DNA from: an uncultured Mycoplasmatota bacterium
Lineage (GTDB): Bacteria > Bacillota_I > Bacilli_A > RF39 > UBA660
Assembly (NCBI GenBank): GCA_946630615.1
Contig: CAMOYX010000003.1
Span: 1-38,767 of the forward strand
Length of the DNA stretch: 38,767 bases
Reading direction: 5' to 3'
Below are positions 25,705 to 32,650 of the stretch, one piece after another. The first letter of the stretch is position 1; the number at the start of each line of letters is the position of its first letter. The notes under the pieces are model-generated. The model saw nothing but the letters and a program-made list of their open reading frames with translations. It made no database searches and had not been told where the DNA came from. Both the position numbers and the translations under genes were made by a program.

Positions 25705-27041
25705 TTGCTCATTCCTTTCTTTTTATACTTGTATATTATATCATATACGCCGTCTTTTTCTATATCATATTTAGATTTCTTAATACCTAATACCCATAAA
25801 ACTTCGCCTTTACTATCAATTAGTATTGGCACACTGTCTTTCATACTATTTGGTACTTTAGCATCTATTAAAATATCATTAACCTTCTTAGATCCATTTA
25901 AGTTTTTTACTTTAATTCGCATACCATCATATCTATTAACAACATATAAAGGCAAAGTAATATCTTTACTATTCAAATGAATCTCATAATTAGATTTATC
26001 TTCGTAAGTTTTAAGTTTAATCAAATAATTATCATCATATAAATATGTGTTATCACTTACAGGAATCTTAAACAAATTAGATACTCCTGTATTCTTAGTA
26101 ATCTTAAAGAATCCTCTTTCTTTCTCTAAAGTATACCCTCTAGGTAGATTTAAAGATGCAGTCTTCTTATCATTTGTTAATAAATTAATAATATTATTAA
26201 TATGTGTATCATTAATTAAATATAATTCACTTTGATAAACATTCTTTAAATAATATCTCAAGAAATACTTTTGCATTGTTAAAGATAAACCTAAGAAAGC
26301 ATAAATGCTAACTATACCATCTTCAATATAATCTTTATAAACACATGAGGTTATCTTAGCAAGCTCTACACTTGCATCATATACCTCTTTAGAATAATTG
26401 CTAAACTTTTCATAATACTTAGGATTTAATTCTTCTAAGATAGGTAATATCTTAGCTCTAATCTTATTTCTAGGAATTGTAGTATCAAAGTTAGTTTGAT
26501 CAACAACATAAGGAATATTATTTTCTTTGTTATATTCTAAAATCATTTTCTTAGTACATGTTAAAAGAGGTCTAACAAATCTAATTCCATCCCACACTTG
26601 ATCTTTTCGGATACCTGCATATCCTTCTAACGTACTACCTCTTAAAATTCTCATAAGTATAGTTTCTACTTGGTCATCCGCGTGATGAGCAGTAAAAATA
26701 TAAGTTCCATTATATTTCTCATACATATCTCTAAAGAACTTATAACGTTTATTTCTTCCTTCTTCTTCACTAAACTTATTATTTTTATAATCAGTAATTT
26801 GAAAGTATTCTAAAGTAACATCTTTATCTCTTAAATAATCTTTAATAAATAAGTATTCACTTTCATTTTCTTTTCTAGTTCCATGATTAACATGTAAAGC
26901 AATCACTTTAATATCCTTTTTTTCTTTTTCCTTTATAAGTAGATCTAACAAAGCCATAGAATCAGGTCCGCCAGATAAAGCTAAAAGACAAACATCATTA
27001 TCTTTAATTAAATTGTCTAAATATAATTTTGTTTCTTTCAT
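25701..27041 (-). CDS. tilS: tRNA(Ile)-lysidine synthase TilS
   Basis: 446 residues. The PP-loop LALSGGPDSMALLDLL lies at about 19-34, HVNHGTRKESE-like HVNHGTRKENESEYLF near 49-64, and AHHADDQVETILMRILRGS near 117-135. A TilS C-terminal domain covers roughly 365-440 (VNRYDGMRIKVKNLNGSKKVNDILIDAKVP region). It converts the wobble C of the AUA-reading tRNA-Ile to lysidine, an essential step. GGAGG lies four bases before the ATG and a near-consensus promoter is upstream. It is cotranscribed with ftsH. Confidence 0.95.
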   Translation of the reverse strand: MKETKLYLDNLIKDNDVCLLALSGGPDSMALLDLLIKEKEKKDIKVIALHVNHGTRKENESEYLFIKDYLRDKDVTLEYFQITDYKNNKFSEEEGRNKRYKFFRDMYEKYNGTYIFTAHHADDQVETILMRILRGSTLEGYAGIRKDQVWDGIRFVRPLLTCTKKMILEYNKENNIPYVVDQTNFDTTIPRNKIRAKILPILEELNPKYYEKFSNYSKEVYDASVELAKITSCVYKDYIEDGIVSIYAFLGLSLTMQKYFLRYYLKNVYQSELYLINDTHINNIINLLTNDKKTASLNLPRGYTLEKERGFFKITKNTGVSNLFKIPVSDNTYLYDDNYLIKLKTYEDKSNYEIHLNSKDITLPLYVVNRYDGMRIKVKNLNGSKKVNDILIDAKVPNSMKDSVPILIDSKGEVLWVLGIKKSKYDIEKDGVYDIIYKYKKKGMSK

Positions 27042-27060
27042 ATGGCCTCCAAGTAAACAT

Positions 27061-27089
27061 ATTATATAAATAATAAAATATTAATGCAA
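27061..27089 (-). promoter_or_regulatory. Promoter of tilS-ftsH
   Basis: TTGCAT at 27084-27089, 17-nt spacer, TATAAT at 27061-27066. Confidence 0.75.
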
Positions 27090-27091
27090 CT

Positions 27092-27122
27092 AAAAATTAG
27101 CACTTATAATTTATAAGTGCTA
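27092..27122 (-). terminator. Terminator of prfB
   Basis: GCACTTATAA-A-TTATAAGTGC palindrome followed by TAATTTTT on the minus strand, just after the prfB stop codon at 27128. Confidence 0.8.
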
Positions 27123-27127
27123 ATAAA

Positions 27128-28208
27128 CTAACTTTTAAGCAAAGAATCTAATAATTCTGAAATATCTCCATCTAATATTCTGTCTGCATTACTTGTTTCA
27201 TATCCACTTCTAAGATCTTTAACAAGTTTATATGGATATAATACATAATTTCTTATTTGACTACCAAAATTAATAGAGACATTTTCACCTTTAATCTTAT
27301 TAAGTTCAGCTTCTTTCTTTTCTATTTCCATTTCATATAATTTACTTTTAAGCATCTTAATAGCTTCTTCTTTGTTTCTCAACTGACTTCTCTCATTTTG
27401 GCAAGTAACAACTATCTTACTTGGAATATGAGTTATACGAACAGCTGAGTTAGATGTATTTACTGATTGTCCACCAGCACCAGATGAGTGATATACATCA
27501 ATCTTTAAATCACTTTCTTTAACTTCTATATCTATATCTTTATTAAATATTGGAGTTACTAAAACTGATGCAAAGGAAGTATGTCTTCTACCAGCAGAGT
27601 CAAATGGAGAAATTCTAACTAATCTATGTACACCCTTTTCTCTTTTTAAATAACCATATGCATATTCAAAAGATACTTTTAATGTAACTGATTTAATACC
27701 AGCTTCATCCCCAGCTTCTTTATCTATTATTTCATACTTATATCCGTTATGAGTGAAGTATAGTTCATACATTCTTAAAAGCATACTAGCCCAATCACAG
27801 GATTCTGTTCCACCAGCACCTGGGTGTATTTCTAAGTAACAATCTAAATTATCAAATGGTCCAGATAGCAAAGTTTCTTTTGATAGTTCATCGACCTTAC
27901 TTTGTAATAATGGTAGCTCATTTTTAATAGCCTCTAGATCACTATCATCTAACATATTAAGAAGTTCCAAGTTATCACTTATTTGAGAATCCAATTCACT
28001 GCATCTATTAACTATCTTTTTTAATGAAGTTAATTCTTTATTAACTTGGTTTGCGTTATCAATGTCATCCCAAAATCCTTCTTCCATAGTAACTTTAGTT
28101 AGTTCATCAATTTTAACTTTCTTACTATCTAAGTCAAAGACTCCTCCATAGATCTTTAGAAATATCTTTTAATTCATTTAATTGTAATTCTAATTCTCTT
28201 CTATCCAT
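27128..28208 (-). CDS. prfB: Peptide chain release factor 2, expressed by programmed +1 frameshift
   Basis: The ATG at 28208 (GAGGC upstream) opens a 24-codon frame ending ...SKDLWRSL-TGA (TGA at 28134-28136). A +1 shift at CTT-TGA continues with GAC at 28133-28135 into the main frame, giving about 359 residues. Domains: helical N-terminal part, the SPF stop-codon-reading motif in RISPFDSAGRRHTSF, and the catalytic GGQ in HSSGAGGQSVNTSNSAVRITH. RF2 ends translation at UGA and UAA; the in-frame UGA lets RF2 level control its own synthesis. A naive reading that starts at the internal ATG at 28087 would lose about 40 residues. Confidence 0.95.
28133..28147 (-). promoter_or_regulatory. prfB recoding site (internal Shine-Dalgarno plus CTT TGA C)
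   Basis: GGAGGAGTCTTTGAC on the minus strand: the internal SD-like GGAGG is three bases before CTT, followed by TGA and C, the same arrangement as the classic bacterial prfB slip site. Confidence 0.95.
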
Positions 28209-28231
28209 AAAATGCCTCGTTTCAAAAACAA

Positions 28232-28260
28232 AGTATATTAAAGAAAGTATTCTTTGTCAA
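28232..28260 (-). promoter_or_regulatory. Promoter of prfB
   Basis: Consensus TTGACA at 28255-28260, 17-nt spacer, TATACT at 28232-28237. Confidence 0.85.
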
Positions 28261-28272
28261 AAGTATTATACC

Positions 28273-28297
28273 AAAAAAGAAGACTAACGTCTTCTTT
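28273..28297 (-). terminator. Terminator of the diguanylate cyclase gene
   Basis: AAAGAAGAC-GTTA-GTCTTCTTT, 9-bp stem with a tetraloop and U-tract, overlapping the stop codon at 28284. Confidence 0.85.
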
Positions 28298-29888
28298 CAT
28301 GTGTTTTATAATAATTTTTCTTTTTTCTATACATCTTAGAATCAGCAGCTTTAAACATATCTTTTAATAAAGGATTATCAAAATGGTTAGACATTACATA
28401 CCCAACAGAGTAAGATATTTTTCCATTATGTCTACTTTTGTTTGCTTTAGCTACCTCTTTATCAATCTTAGATAATATCTTTTTAAAGGTATCTTCATTG
28501 CAATTATAAATAACTGAAATAAATTCATCCCCACCAAATCTACCAACAAAAGAGTTCCTTGGTAAGTTTGCACGTAAAATATTTGAAAAATCAACCAACA
28601 GTCTGTCGCCAGCTAAATGTCCAAAATCATCATTAATTCCTTTTAAACCATTTAAGTCAAACTCAACAAATACAGTATCAGGAGGTAAAGCATTTGGATT
28701 ACTTATTAACTTTTGACACACATTGTTGTTTGATATACCAGTTAAGACATCTATATTAGATTGAAATATCAGTCTCTTTACTGATGTAAACATAATCGTT
28801 AAAGCAACTATAAAGCATGATAATAATGCACCAGTACAATTAATTGAGTTACCAAACATATAGTAAACAGCAATATCATATGCAACTCCAAAAATAATAG
28901 CTGAGCAGCATAAAGCAGAAAGATTAATAGTTTTAGTATCTTGATAATCTCTAACAAAAGTATAAATAAACGCAATAATTGATAAAACTATATAAATATG
29001 GCTTACAGATAAAAAGTATCTTAATTCAAGAGAAGTAAATGTATCAATTATAATTATTAATAAAGATAACATAACCCCTAAAAAAGCAGTATGCTTTAAT
29101 ACATCCCTATGCTTTGTACTTACATTCATATATGCATACATTAGTAAAGGAATAGGAATTATAAATAATGATAAAAGTGAAATATAATAAGAAACTAACG
29201 TTTCACCAGCAAATATAAACGGAGTATACCAAGTATCAGTTATTCTCCATAAACCTGTTAAAATCATAAATATTCCTAAGAACTCTAAACCAGATTGATA
29301 CTTATAATAAAAGAAGTAGTACGCAGAAAATATTATTATAATAATACCTACAAACATAACAAGTACACTTCCGACTGTTGATGCATTGTTAATATCTTGA
29401 ATACCTCTAAATACTTCTATTGATGAACCATAGTAGAATCTAACTTGAGCAGATTTAAAAGATTCATAAACTGGTTTAATAATAACTTTTAAATCTTTAC
29501 CAACATCATCATCTAAAATTGGAATCATTATGTAATTAGAGCCAACAGTAGAAGTGTAAGTATTTTTACTAGTTAAACTATAAACCAACTGATCATCAAT
29601 AAATGCTTCTACATAAGAATTAGATACATAAAATCCAATTACTGATGCATTATTTACTTGTTCTTTATCTAATTTAAGGATAAACTCTCTAGCAAAATTT
29701 AAAGGTGAATCCTCACATTCGTATTCTTTATAATCATAATCTGTTATCTTACTAGAAGAAATAAAACTTCTGCGAGAATATTCAACATTAGAATTAAAGA
29801 TAACAAATCTTAATAAATATACAAAAGAAACAGCCATCAAAACATAAAATAAAATTTTTAGTGTTCTTATATTGAGAATATTTCTCAC
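28284..29888 (-). CDS. Membrane diguanylate cyclase with 7TM sensor region (GGDEF)
   Basis: 534 residues from the GTG at 29888, chosen for AGGAGG seven bases upstream; the open frame runs further to 29969 through the promoter. One N-terminal helix (about 11-30), an extracytoplasmic domain (about 35-165), seven helices (about 173-370), then a GGDEF domain. The layout is that of 7TMR-DISM sensors. Cyclase motifs are intact: DVLTGISNNN (380-389), DLNGLKGINDDFGHLAGDRL (411-430), GGDEF (452-456). No RxxD inhibitory site is present before GGDEF. It should make cyclic di-GMP in response to an unknown outside ligand. No phosphodiesterase or c-di-GMP receptor is visible nearby. Confidence 0.92.
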   Translation of the reverse strand: MRNILNIRTLKILFYVLMAVSFVYLLRFVIFNSNVEYSRRSFISSSKITDYDYKEYECEDSPLNFAREFILKLDKEQVNNASVIGFYVSNSYVEAFIDDQLVYSLTSKNTYTSTVGSNYIMIPILDDDVGKDLKVIIKPVYESFKSAQVRFYYGSSIEVFRGIQDINNASTVGSVLVMFVGIIIIIFSAYYFFYYKYQSGLEFLGIFMILTGLWRITDTWYTPFIFAGETLVSYYISLLSLFIIPIPLLMYAYMNVSTKHRDVLKHTAFLGVMLSLLIIIIDTFTSLELRYFLSVSHIYIVLSIIAFIYTFVRDYQDTKTINLSALCCSAIIFGVAYDIAVYYMFGNSINCTGALLSCFIVALTIMFTSVKRLIFQSNIDVLTGISNNNVCQKLISNPNALPPDTVFVEFDLNGLKGINDDFGHLAGDRLLVDFSNILRANLPRNSFVGRFGGDEFISVIYNCNEDTFKKILSKIDKEVAKANKSRHNGKISYSVGYVMSNHFDNPLLKDMFKAADSKMYRKKKNYYKTHERRR

Positions 29889-29913
29889 AGCAAATCCTCC
29901 TAAATAATTATAT

Positions 29914-29941
29914 ATTATATATCTTTTACATAAAAAAACAA
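29914..29941 (-). promoter_or_regulatory. Promoter of the diguanylate cyclase gene
   Basis: TTGTTT at 29936-29941, 16-nt spacer, TATAAT at 29914-29919. The -35 box includes the U-tract of the upstream terminator. Confidence 0.55.
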
Positions 29942-29956
29942 TCATGTAAATGATTA
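29932..29956 (-). terminator. Terminator of the XRE regulator gene
   Basis: AATCAT-TTAC-ATGATT stem followed by G and seven U on the minus strand, right after the stop codon at 29960. Confidence 0.75.
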
Positions 29957-29959
29957 TTT

Positions 29960-30640
29960 TTAAATACACTCACTAGTTCCTAAAGGAACTCGATAATTAA
30001 CTAATTCCCCATTACTTAGATATGCATTTATGTTAAGGTAAAAAGTATCATTATCATACTCACTACACTTGTTGTCAAAACCCTTTTCAATAAATTTAAC
30101 ATTCTCTAATATTTTCTTTAATGTATTTGATTCTCCTTCATAAGTATAAGAATCAAGTAAAGTATCATGTTCGTATAAATTAACATATACCTTACTATAC
30201 TTTGAATTATCATCTGTATTATATGAAATACTACTTATATAAATATAAGAATTATCTTTGTTATAAGATATATTACCTGTAATAGCAAAATTACTACAAG
30301 TAGCTTCTAATTCTCTAAAATGCAATTTATCTTCTCCTCTATTAATAGCAAGTATTGCTATTAATATAACAATAATAGATAAAATAGCACCTACAATATA
30401 AGTAATATTTCTTTTCTTATTATCTTTCTTAGATATCTCACCACGATATATATCATCTATAGATACATTAAAATCATGACTCATTTGTATTAATAATTGA
30501 CCATCAGGAATATTCTTTCCATTCTCCCACTTACTAACAGACTGAAAAGTAACATGATATTTATCTGCAAAATCCTTTTGAGTCATATTATTATCAATTC
30601 TAAGTTTCTTGATAAATTGTCCTATCTTCTCTTGGTCCAT
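29960..30640 (-). CDS. Membrane-anchored XRE-family transcriptional regulator
   Basis: 226 residues. An HTH_3 domain at about 6-62 (IGQFIKKLRIDNNMTQKDFADKYHVT, then QSVSKWENGKNIPD) is followed by a basic linker, one membrane helix at about 78-98, and an extracytoplasmic domain of about 125 residues with no family I recognise. It could pass an outside signal to DNA. GGTGATTTT precedes the ATG. Its promoter spacer holds a 12-bp palindrome, a possible autoregulatory operator. The diguanylate cyclase gene follows but has its own promoter. Confidence 0.88.
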   Translation of the reverse strand: MDQEKIGQFIKKLRIDNNMTQKDFADKYHVTFQSVSKWENGKNIPDGQLLIQMSHDFNVSIDDIYRGEISKKDNKKRNITYIVGAILSIIVILIAILAINRGEDKLHFRELEATCSNFAITGNISYNKDNSYIYISSISYNTDDNSKYSKVYVNLYEHDTLLDSYTYEGESNTLKKILENVKFIEKGFDNKCSEYDNDTFYLNINAYLSNGELVNYRVPLGTSECI

Positions 30641-30657
30641 AAAATCACCATGAATTG

Positions 30658-30666
30658 ATTATAGCA
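30658..30666 (-). promoter_or_regulatory. Extended -10 promoter of the XRE regulator
   Basis: TGCTATAAT on the minus strand, about 18 bp before the ATG at 30640. Confidence 0.6.
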
Positions 30667-30668
30667 TA

Positions 30669-30680
30669 GAATAATTATTC
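30669..30680. promoter_or_regulatory. Candidate operator palindrome
   Basis: GAATAATTATTC is a perfect 12-bp palindrome directly upstream of the -10 of a gene that encodes an HTH regulator. Its AT-rich content means chance is possible. Confidence 0.35.
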
Positions 30681-30708
30681 GAATGTTATAAATATGTGAA
30701 ATATAAAG

Positions 30709-31443
30709 CTATTTATTAACTTTTTTTAATGCTTTACCATTTGAATTAGTAGATAAAGTTACAGTTACAATTTCAACTAACGAGGCACTATCAAATATTT
30801 CATAATCCATTGGTAAAGAATTATCATCTAAAATAATACTATCGTCAAAATCAATTTTATACATTTCTCCATTACATGAAACACAATCTAAAATGTCAGC
30901 AGGATTTTCATATAATCTATACAATACAAACTTGTGTTTATCATTATCTACTATTGAATAATAAATACTTCCATTAATCCTATTAATCAATAAATCGCCT
31001 GTTACAAGTGTATTTAAATCTTTAGATAAACTGTTTTCAATTGATTTAGAAGTACCCTTACCATATTTAGATGAAACTAAACCAAATTTATCTTCTTGTG
31101 ATGATCTTACATATTCTCTATGAAATAGATTTAGTAAATAATCATCATCTGCAAATAAGGATTTTTTGCTTTTAATCATTTCCTTTTTAACTTCAACTAT
31201 ATAATTAAGAGAATAATTCTCTTCAGATGATAAACCAAAACAATTTTTTCTAGCATCACCATAAATTTTTAATCCACATACTAAATAATCACTAGAATAT
31301 CTTAAGACAATTCCTTTTTTTAAAGTCCCATCTACATCCATAAATTCAACAACATCACCAAACTTGTATTCATAAATCCAATCTTCAGAATTAAGAGACT
31401 TCTTCTTCGCTAATAATTGTTTTAAACCCTCTAATACATTCAT
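30709..31443 (-). CDS. Hypothetical cytoplasmic protein
   Basis: 244 residues from the ATG at 31443, chosen for GGAGG seven bases upstream; the longer open frame starts before that site. No membrane helix. The N-terminal part has a small beta-barrel look (GDVVEFMDVDGTLKKGIVLRY, about 33-53), as in SH3- or KOW-like folds, and a second strand-rich part follows (TGDLLINRINGSIYYSIVD). I do not recognise the family. It has an extended -10 promoter of its own; no clear terminator follows it. Confidence 0.72.
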   Translation of the reverse strand: MNVLEGLKQLLAKKKSLNSEDWIYEYKFGDVVEFMDVDGTLKKGIVLRYSSDYLVCGLKIYGDARKNCFGLSSEENYSLNYIVEVKKEMIKSKKSLFADDDYLLNLFHREYVRSSQEDKFGLVSSKYGKGTSKSIENSLSKDLNTLVTGDLLINRINGSIYYSIVDNDKHKFVLYRLYENPADILDCVSCNGEMYKIDFDDSIILDDNSLPMDYEIFDSASLVEIVTVTLSTNSNGKALKKVNK

Positions 31444-31470
31444 ACATAAACCTCCATAAAGATAAGTCGT

Positions 31471-31479
31471 ATTATAACA
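31471..31479 (-). promoter_or_regulatory. Extended -10 promoter of the 31443 gene
   Basis: TGTTATAAT on the minus strand, 28 bp before the ATG at 31443. Confidence 0.6.
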
Positions 31480-31498
31480 CAAAGATAAAAATATACAT

Positions 31499-31526
31499 TA
31501 AAAAAGTGAAATTTTTATACTTTCAC
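31499..31526 (-). terminator. Terminator of the 32024-31539 gene
   Basis: GTGAAA ... TTTCAC stem with a 9-nt loop and six to seven U on the minus strand, 12 nt past the stop. Confidence 0.65.
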
Positions 31527-31538
31527 TTAAATTAAAAC

Positions 31539-32024
31539 TCACTTATTAATAACAAAATTAATATTAATAACTTCATCCTGATTCTTAAATCTTATTATAT
31601 ATTGTCCATTACCCTCAAAAAGCATATAAATATACTTAACAAAACTATTATTTGGTTTTAGTACCTCACTATAATCAACCGAAGTATTAGAAAAATATTT
31701 AGATACATTATTTAATTCATTTTCATTAGGTCCATATAAATAATAAGCATTAGGATTAAAATAATAATCTGAATTCTTATTATTAATAATAGTAATTGGA
31801 ATTGATATAACAATTCTACCATTATAAATAGTATCTTCATTAACAATAGTAGAATAAGAATAATCACTTCCTACATTCATACTAACATTATCAAACATAA
31901 AATCAGTACCAAGTGATATATTGCTAACATTAGTTTTAACAGCACTTACTATTTCCTTAGTAACAAAAAATACACACAAAGCAATTATAGAAACAATAAG
32001 TATTGCATATATGTTCTTTATCAT
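31539..32024 (-). CDS. Secreted/membrane-anchored DUF4352-like protein
   Basis: 161 residues with an N-terminal hydrophobic anchor (about 5-25, YAILIVSIIALCVFFVT) and an extracytoplasmic beta-sandwich. The pattern RIVISIPITIINNKNSDYYFNPNAYYLYG, followed about 40 residues on by YIYMLFEGNGQYIIRF, resembles DUF4352-type immunoglobulin-like domains. The role of such domains is not well known. The ATG has AAAGGTAG upstream. A strong terminator lies directly before the gene, so its expression may depend on read-through or on a promoter inside that terminator. Confidence 0.75.
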   Translation of the reverse strand: MIKNIYAILIVSIIALCVFFVTKEIVSAVKTNVSNISLGTDFMFDNVSMNVGSDYSYSTIVNEDTIYNGRIVISIPITIINNKNSDYYFNPNAYYLYGPNENELNNVSKYFSNTSVDYSEVLKPNNSFVKYIYMLFEGNGQYIIRFKNQDEVININFVINK

Positions 32025-32040
32025 AAACTTCTACCTTTCA

Positions 32041-32079
32041 AAAAATAAAAAGGGAATAGTATGACTTATTCCCTTTTTA
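32041..32079 (-). terminator. Terminator between the short leader-like transcript and the DUF4352-like gene
   Basis: AAAAGGGAATA ... TATTCCCTTTT stem (11 bp, 8-nt loop) followed by a U-rich run on the minus strand. It ends only about 17 nt before the ATG at 32024. Confidence 0.8.
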
Positions 32080-32250
32080 TCAAAAAATTGTAAGAATAAT
32101 ATGAATTTGTTTTTTACTTGATCAAATTCTTTCAAGTGTAGGAAACAAACCTACATGTCAATAATAATTTAAAGATAGTAATTTAGGATAGGATCAGTGG
32201 ACTACTATGATAATTATTATTGACTATCATAAACTTCTACTCCTTTCTTG
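32045..32250 (-). ncRNA. Short self-contained transcript (leader, attenuator or small RNA)
   Basis: Starting at a perfect extended -10 (32257-32265) and ending at the terminator at 32041-32079, about 205 nt hold only a 15-codon ORF. A 13-bp perfect inverted repeat (32157-32169 / 32212-32224) covers codons 3-7 of that ORF and sequence 42 nt further on. A second hairpin (GTAGG/CCTAC) lies near 32137-32154. This fills most of the 329-bp gap between genes. Whether it is a regulatory leader of the downstream gene or an independent RNA cannot be told from sequence. Confidence 0.5.
32183..32230 (-). CDS. 15-codon ORF with strong ribosome site (leader peptide or relic)
   Basis: AAGGAG lies nine bases before the ATG at 32230. 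The peptide is MIVNNNYHSSPLILS and ends in TAA. Codons 3-7 form one strand of a 13-bp stem. The upstream block (TATAAT, AAGAAAGGA, GTAGAAGTTTATG) closely resembles that of the gene at 32563, so it may be a duplicated gene start whose body was lost. Confidence 0.35.
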   Translation of the reverse strand: MIVNNNYHSSPLILS

Positions 32251-32256
32251 ATATGT

Positions 32257-32265
32257 ATTATAACA
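32257..32265 (-). promoter_or_regulatory. Extended -10 promoter of the short transcript
   Basis: TGTTATAAT on the minus strand, 27 bp before the ATG of the 15-codon ORF; weak -35. Confidence 0.6.
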
Positions 32266-32313
32266 TTACTTGTTATCAATAAAAGTGAAATTTATGTGAA
32301 AACTATTTTAATC

Positions 32314-32346
32314 AAAAAAAGAAAGCAAATAAATTACTTGCTTTCT
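32314..32346 (-). terminator. Terminator of the 32563-32354 gene
   Basis: AGAAAGCAA ... TTGCTTTCT, 9-bp stem with seven U on the minus strand, 8 nt past the stop. Confidence 0.88.
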
Positions 32347-32353
32347 GACAGTA

Positions 32354-32563
32354 TTATTTCTTTTTATTTTTCCTAGCATCTTGAAAATAAGTTATAGCAG
32401 TAGCTATTAATGATAAACATAAAGCCCATGCTATATTAACCCCCGGATTAAATACAAAGTCTGTTCTTGTAATTAGACTCCAAACCCAATCAAGTAATGT
32501 CCAAATACAAAACGTTGTAATAATGGACACCACAAAATAAATTACATAATTCTTAAACTTCAT
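32354..32563 (-). CDS. Small two-helix membrane protein
   Basis: 69 residues with two hydrophobic helices (about 6-30 and 41-58) joined by a short loop (TRTDFVFNPG), and a basic C-terminus DARKNKKK that should face the cytoplasm. Family not recognised. It has its own promoter and terminator. The ribosome site and start region (AAAGTAGAAGTTTATG) are shared almost exactly with two ORFs downstream. Confidence 0.75.
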   Translation of the reverse strand: MKFKNYVIYFVVSIITTFCIWTLLDWVWSLITRTDFVFNPGVNIAWALCLSLIATAITYFQDARKNKKK

Positions 32564-32593
32564 AAACTTCTACTTTTTTCCTTTCTTAGTCGT

Positions 32594-32622
32594 ATTATAC
32601 ACTATATCCTAATTAAAGCAAA
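32594..32622 (-). promoter_or_regulatory. Promoter of the small two-helix gene
   Basis: TTTGCT at 32617-32622, 17-nt spacer, TATAAT at 32594-32599. Confidence 0.55.
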
Positions 32623-32650
32623 AGAAAAATAAGACATAATTGTCTTATTT
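32621..32650 (-). terminator. Terminator of the CPWC lipoprotein gene
   Basis: AATAAGACA-ATTA-TGTCTTATT, a 9-bp stem with a tetraloop and U-rich tail, overlapping the stop codon at 32645. Confidence 0.85.

Noticed and set aside
25678-25980. 100-codon plus-strand ORF over the tilS/ftsH junction
   Set aside because: Antisense to two overlapping conserved genes; no promoter or ribosome site.
29889-29969. N-terminal extension of the diguanylate cyclase to 29969
   Set aside because: It crosses the promoter and the upstream terminator; AGGAGG before the GTG at 29888 marks the true start.
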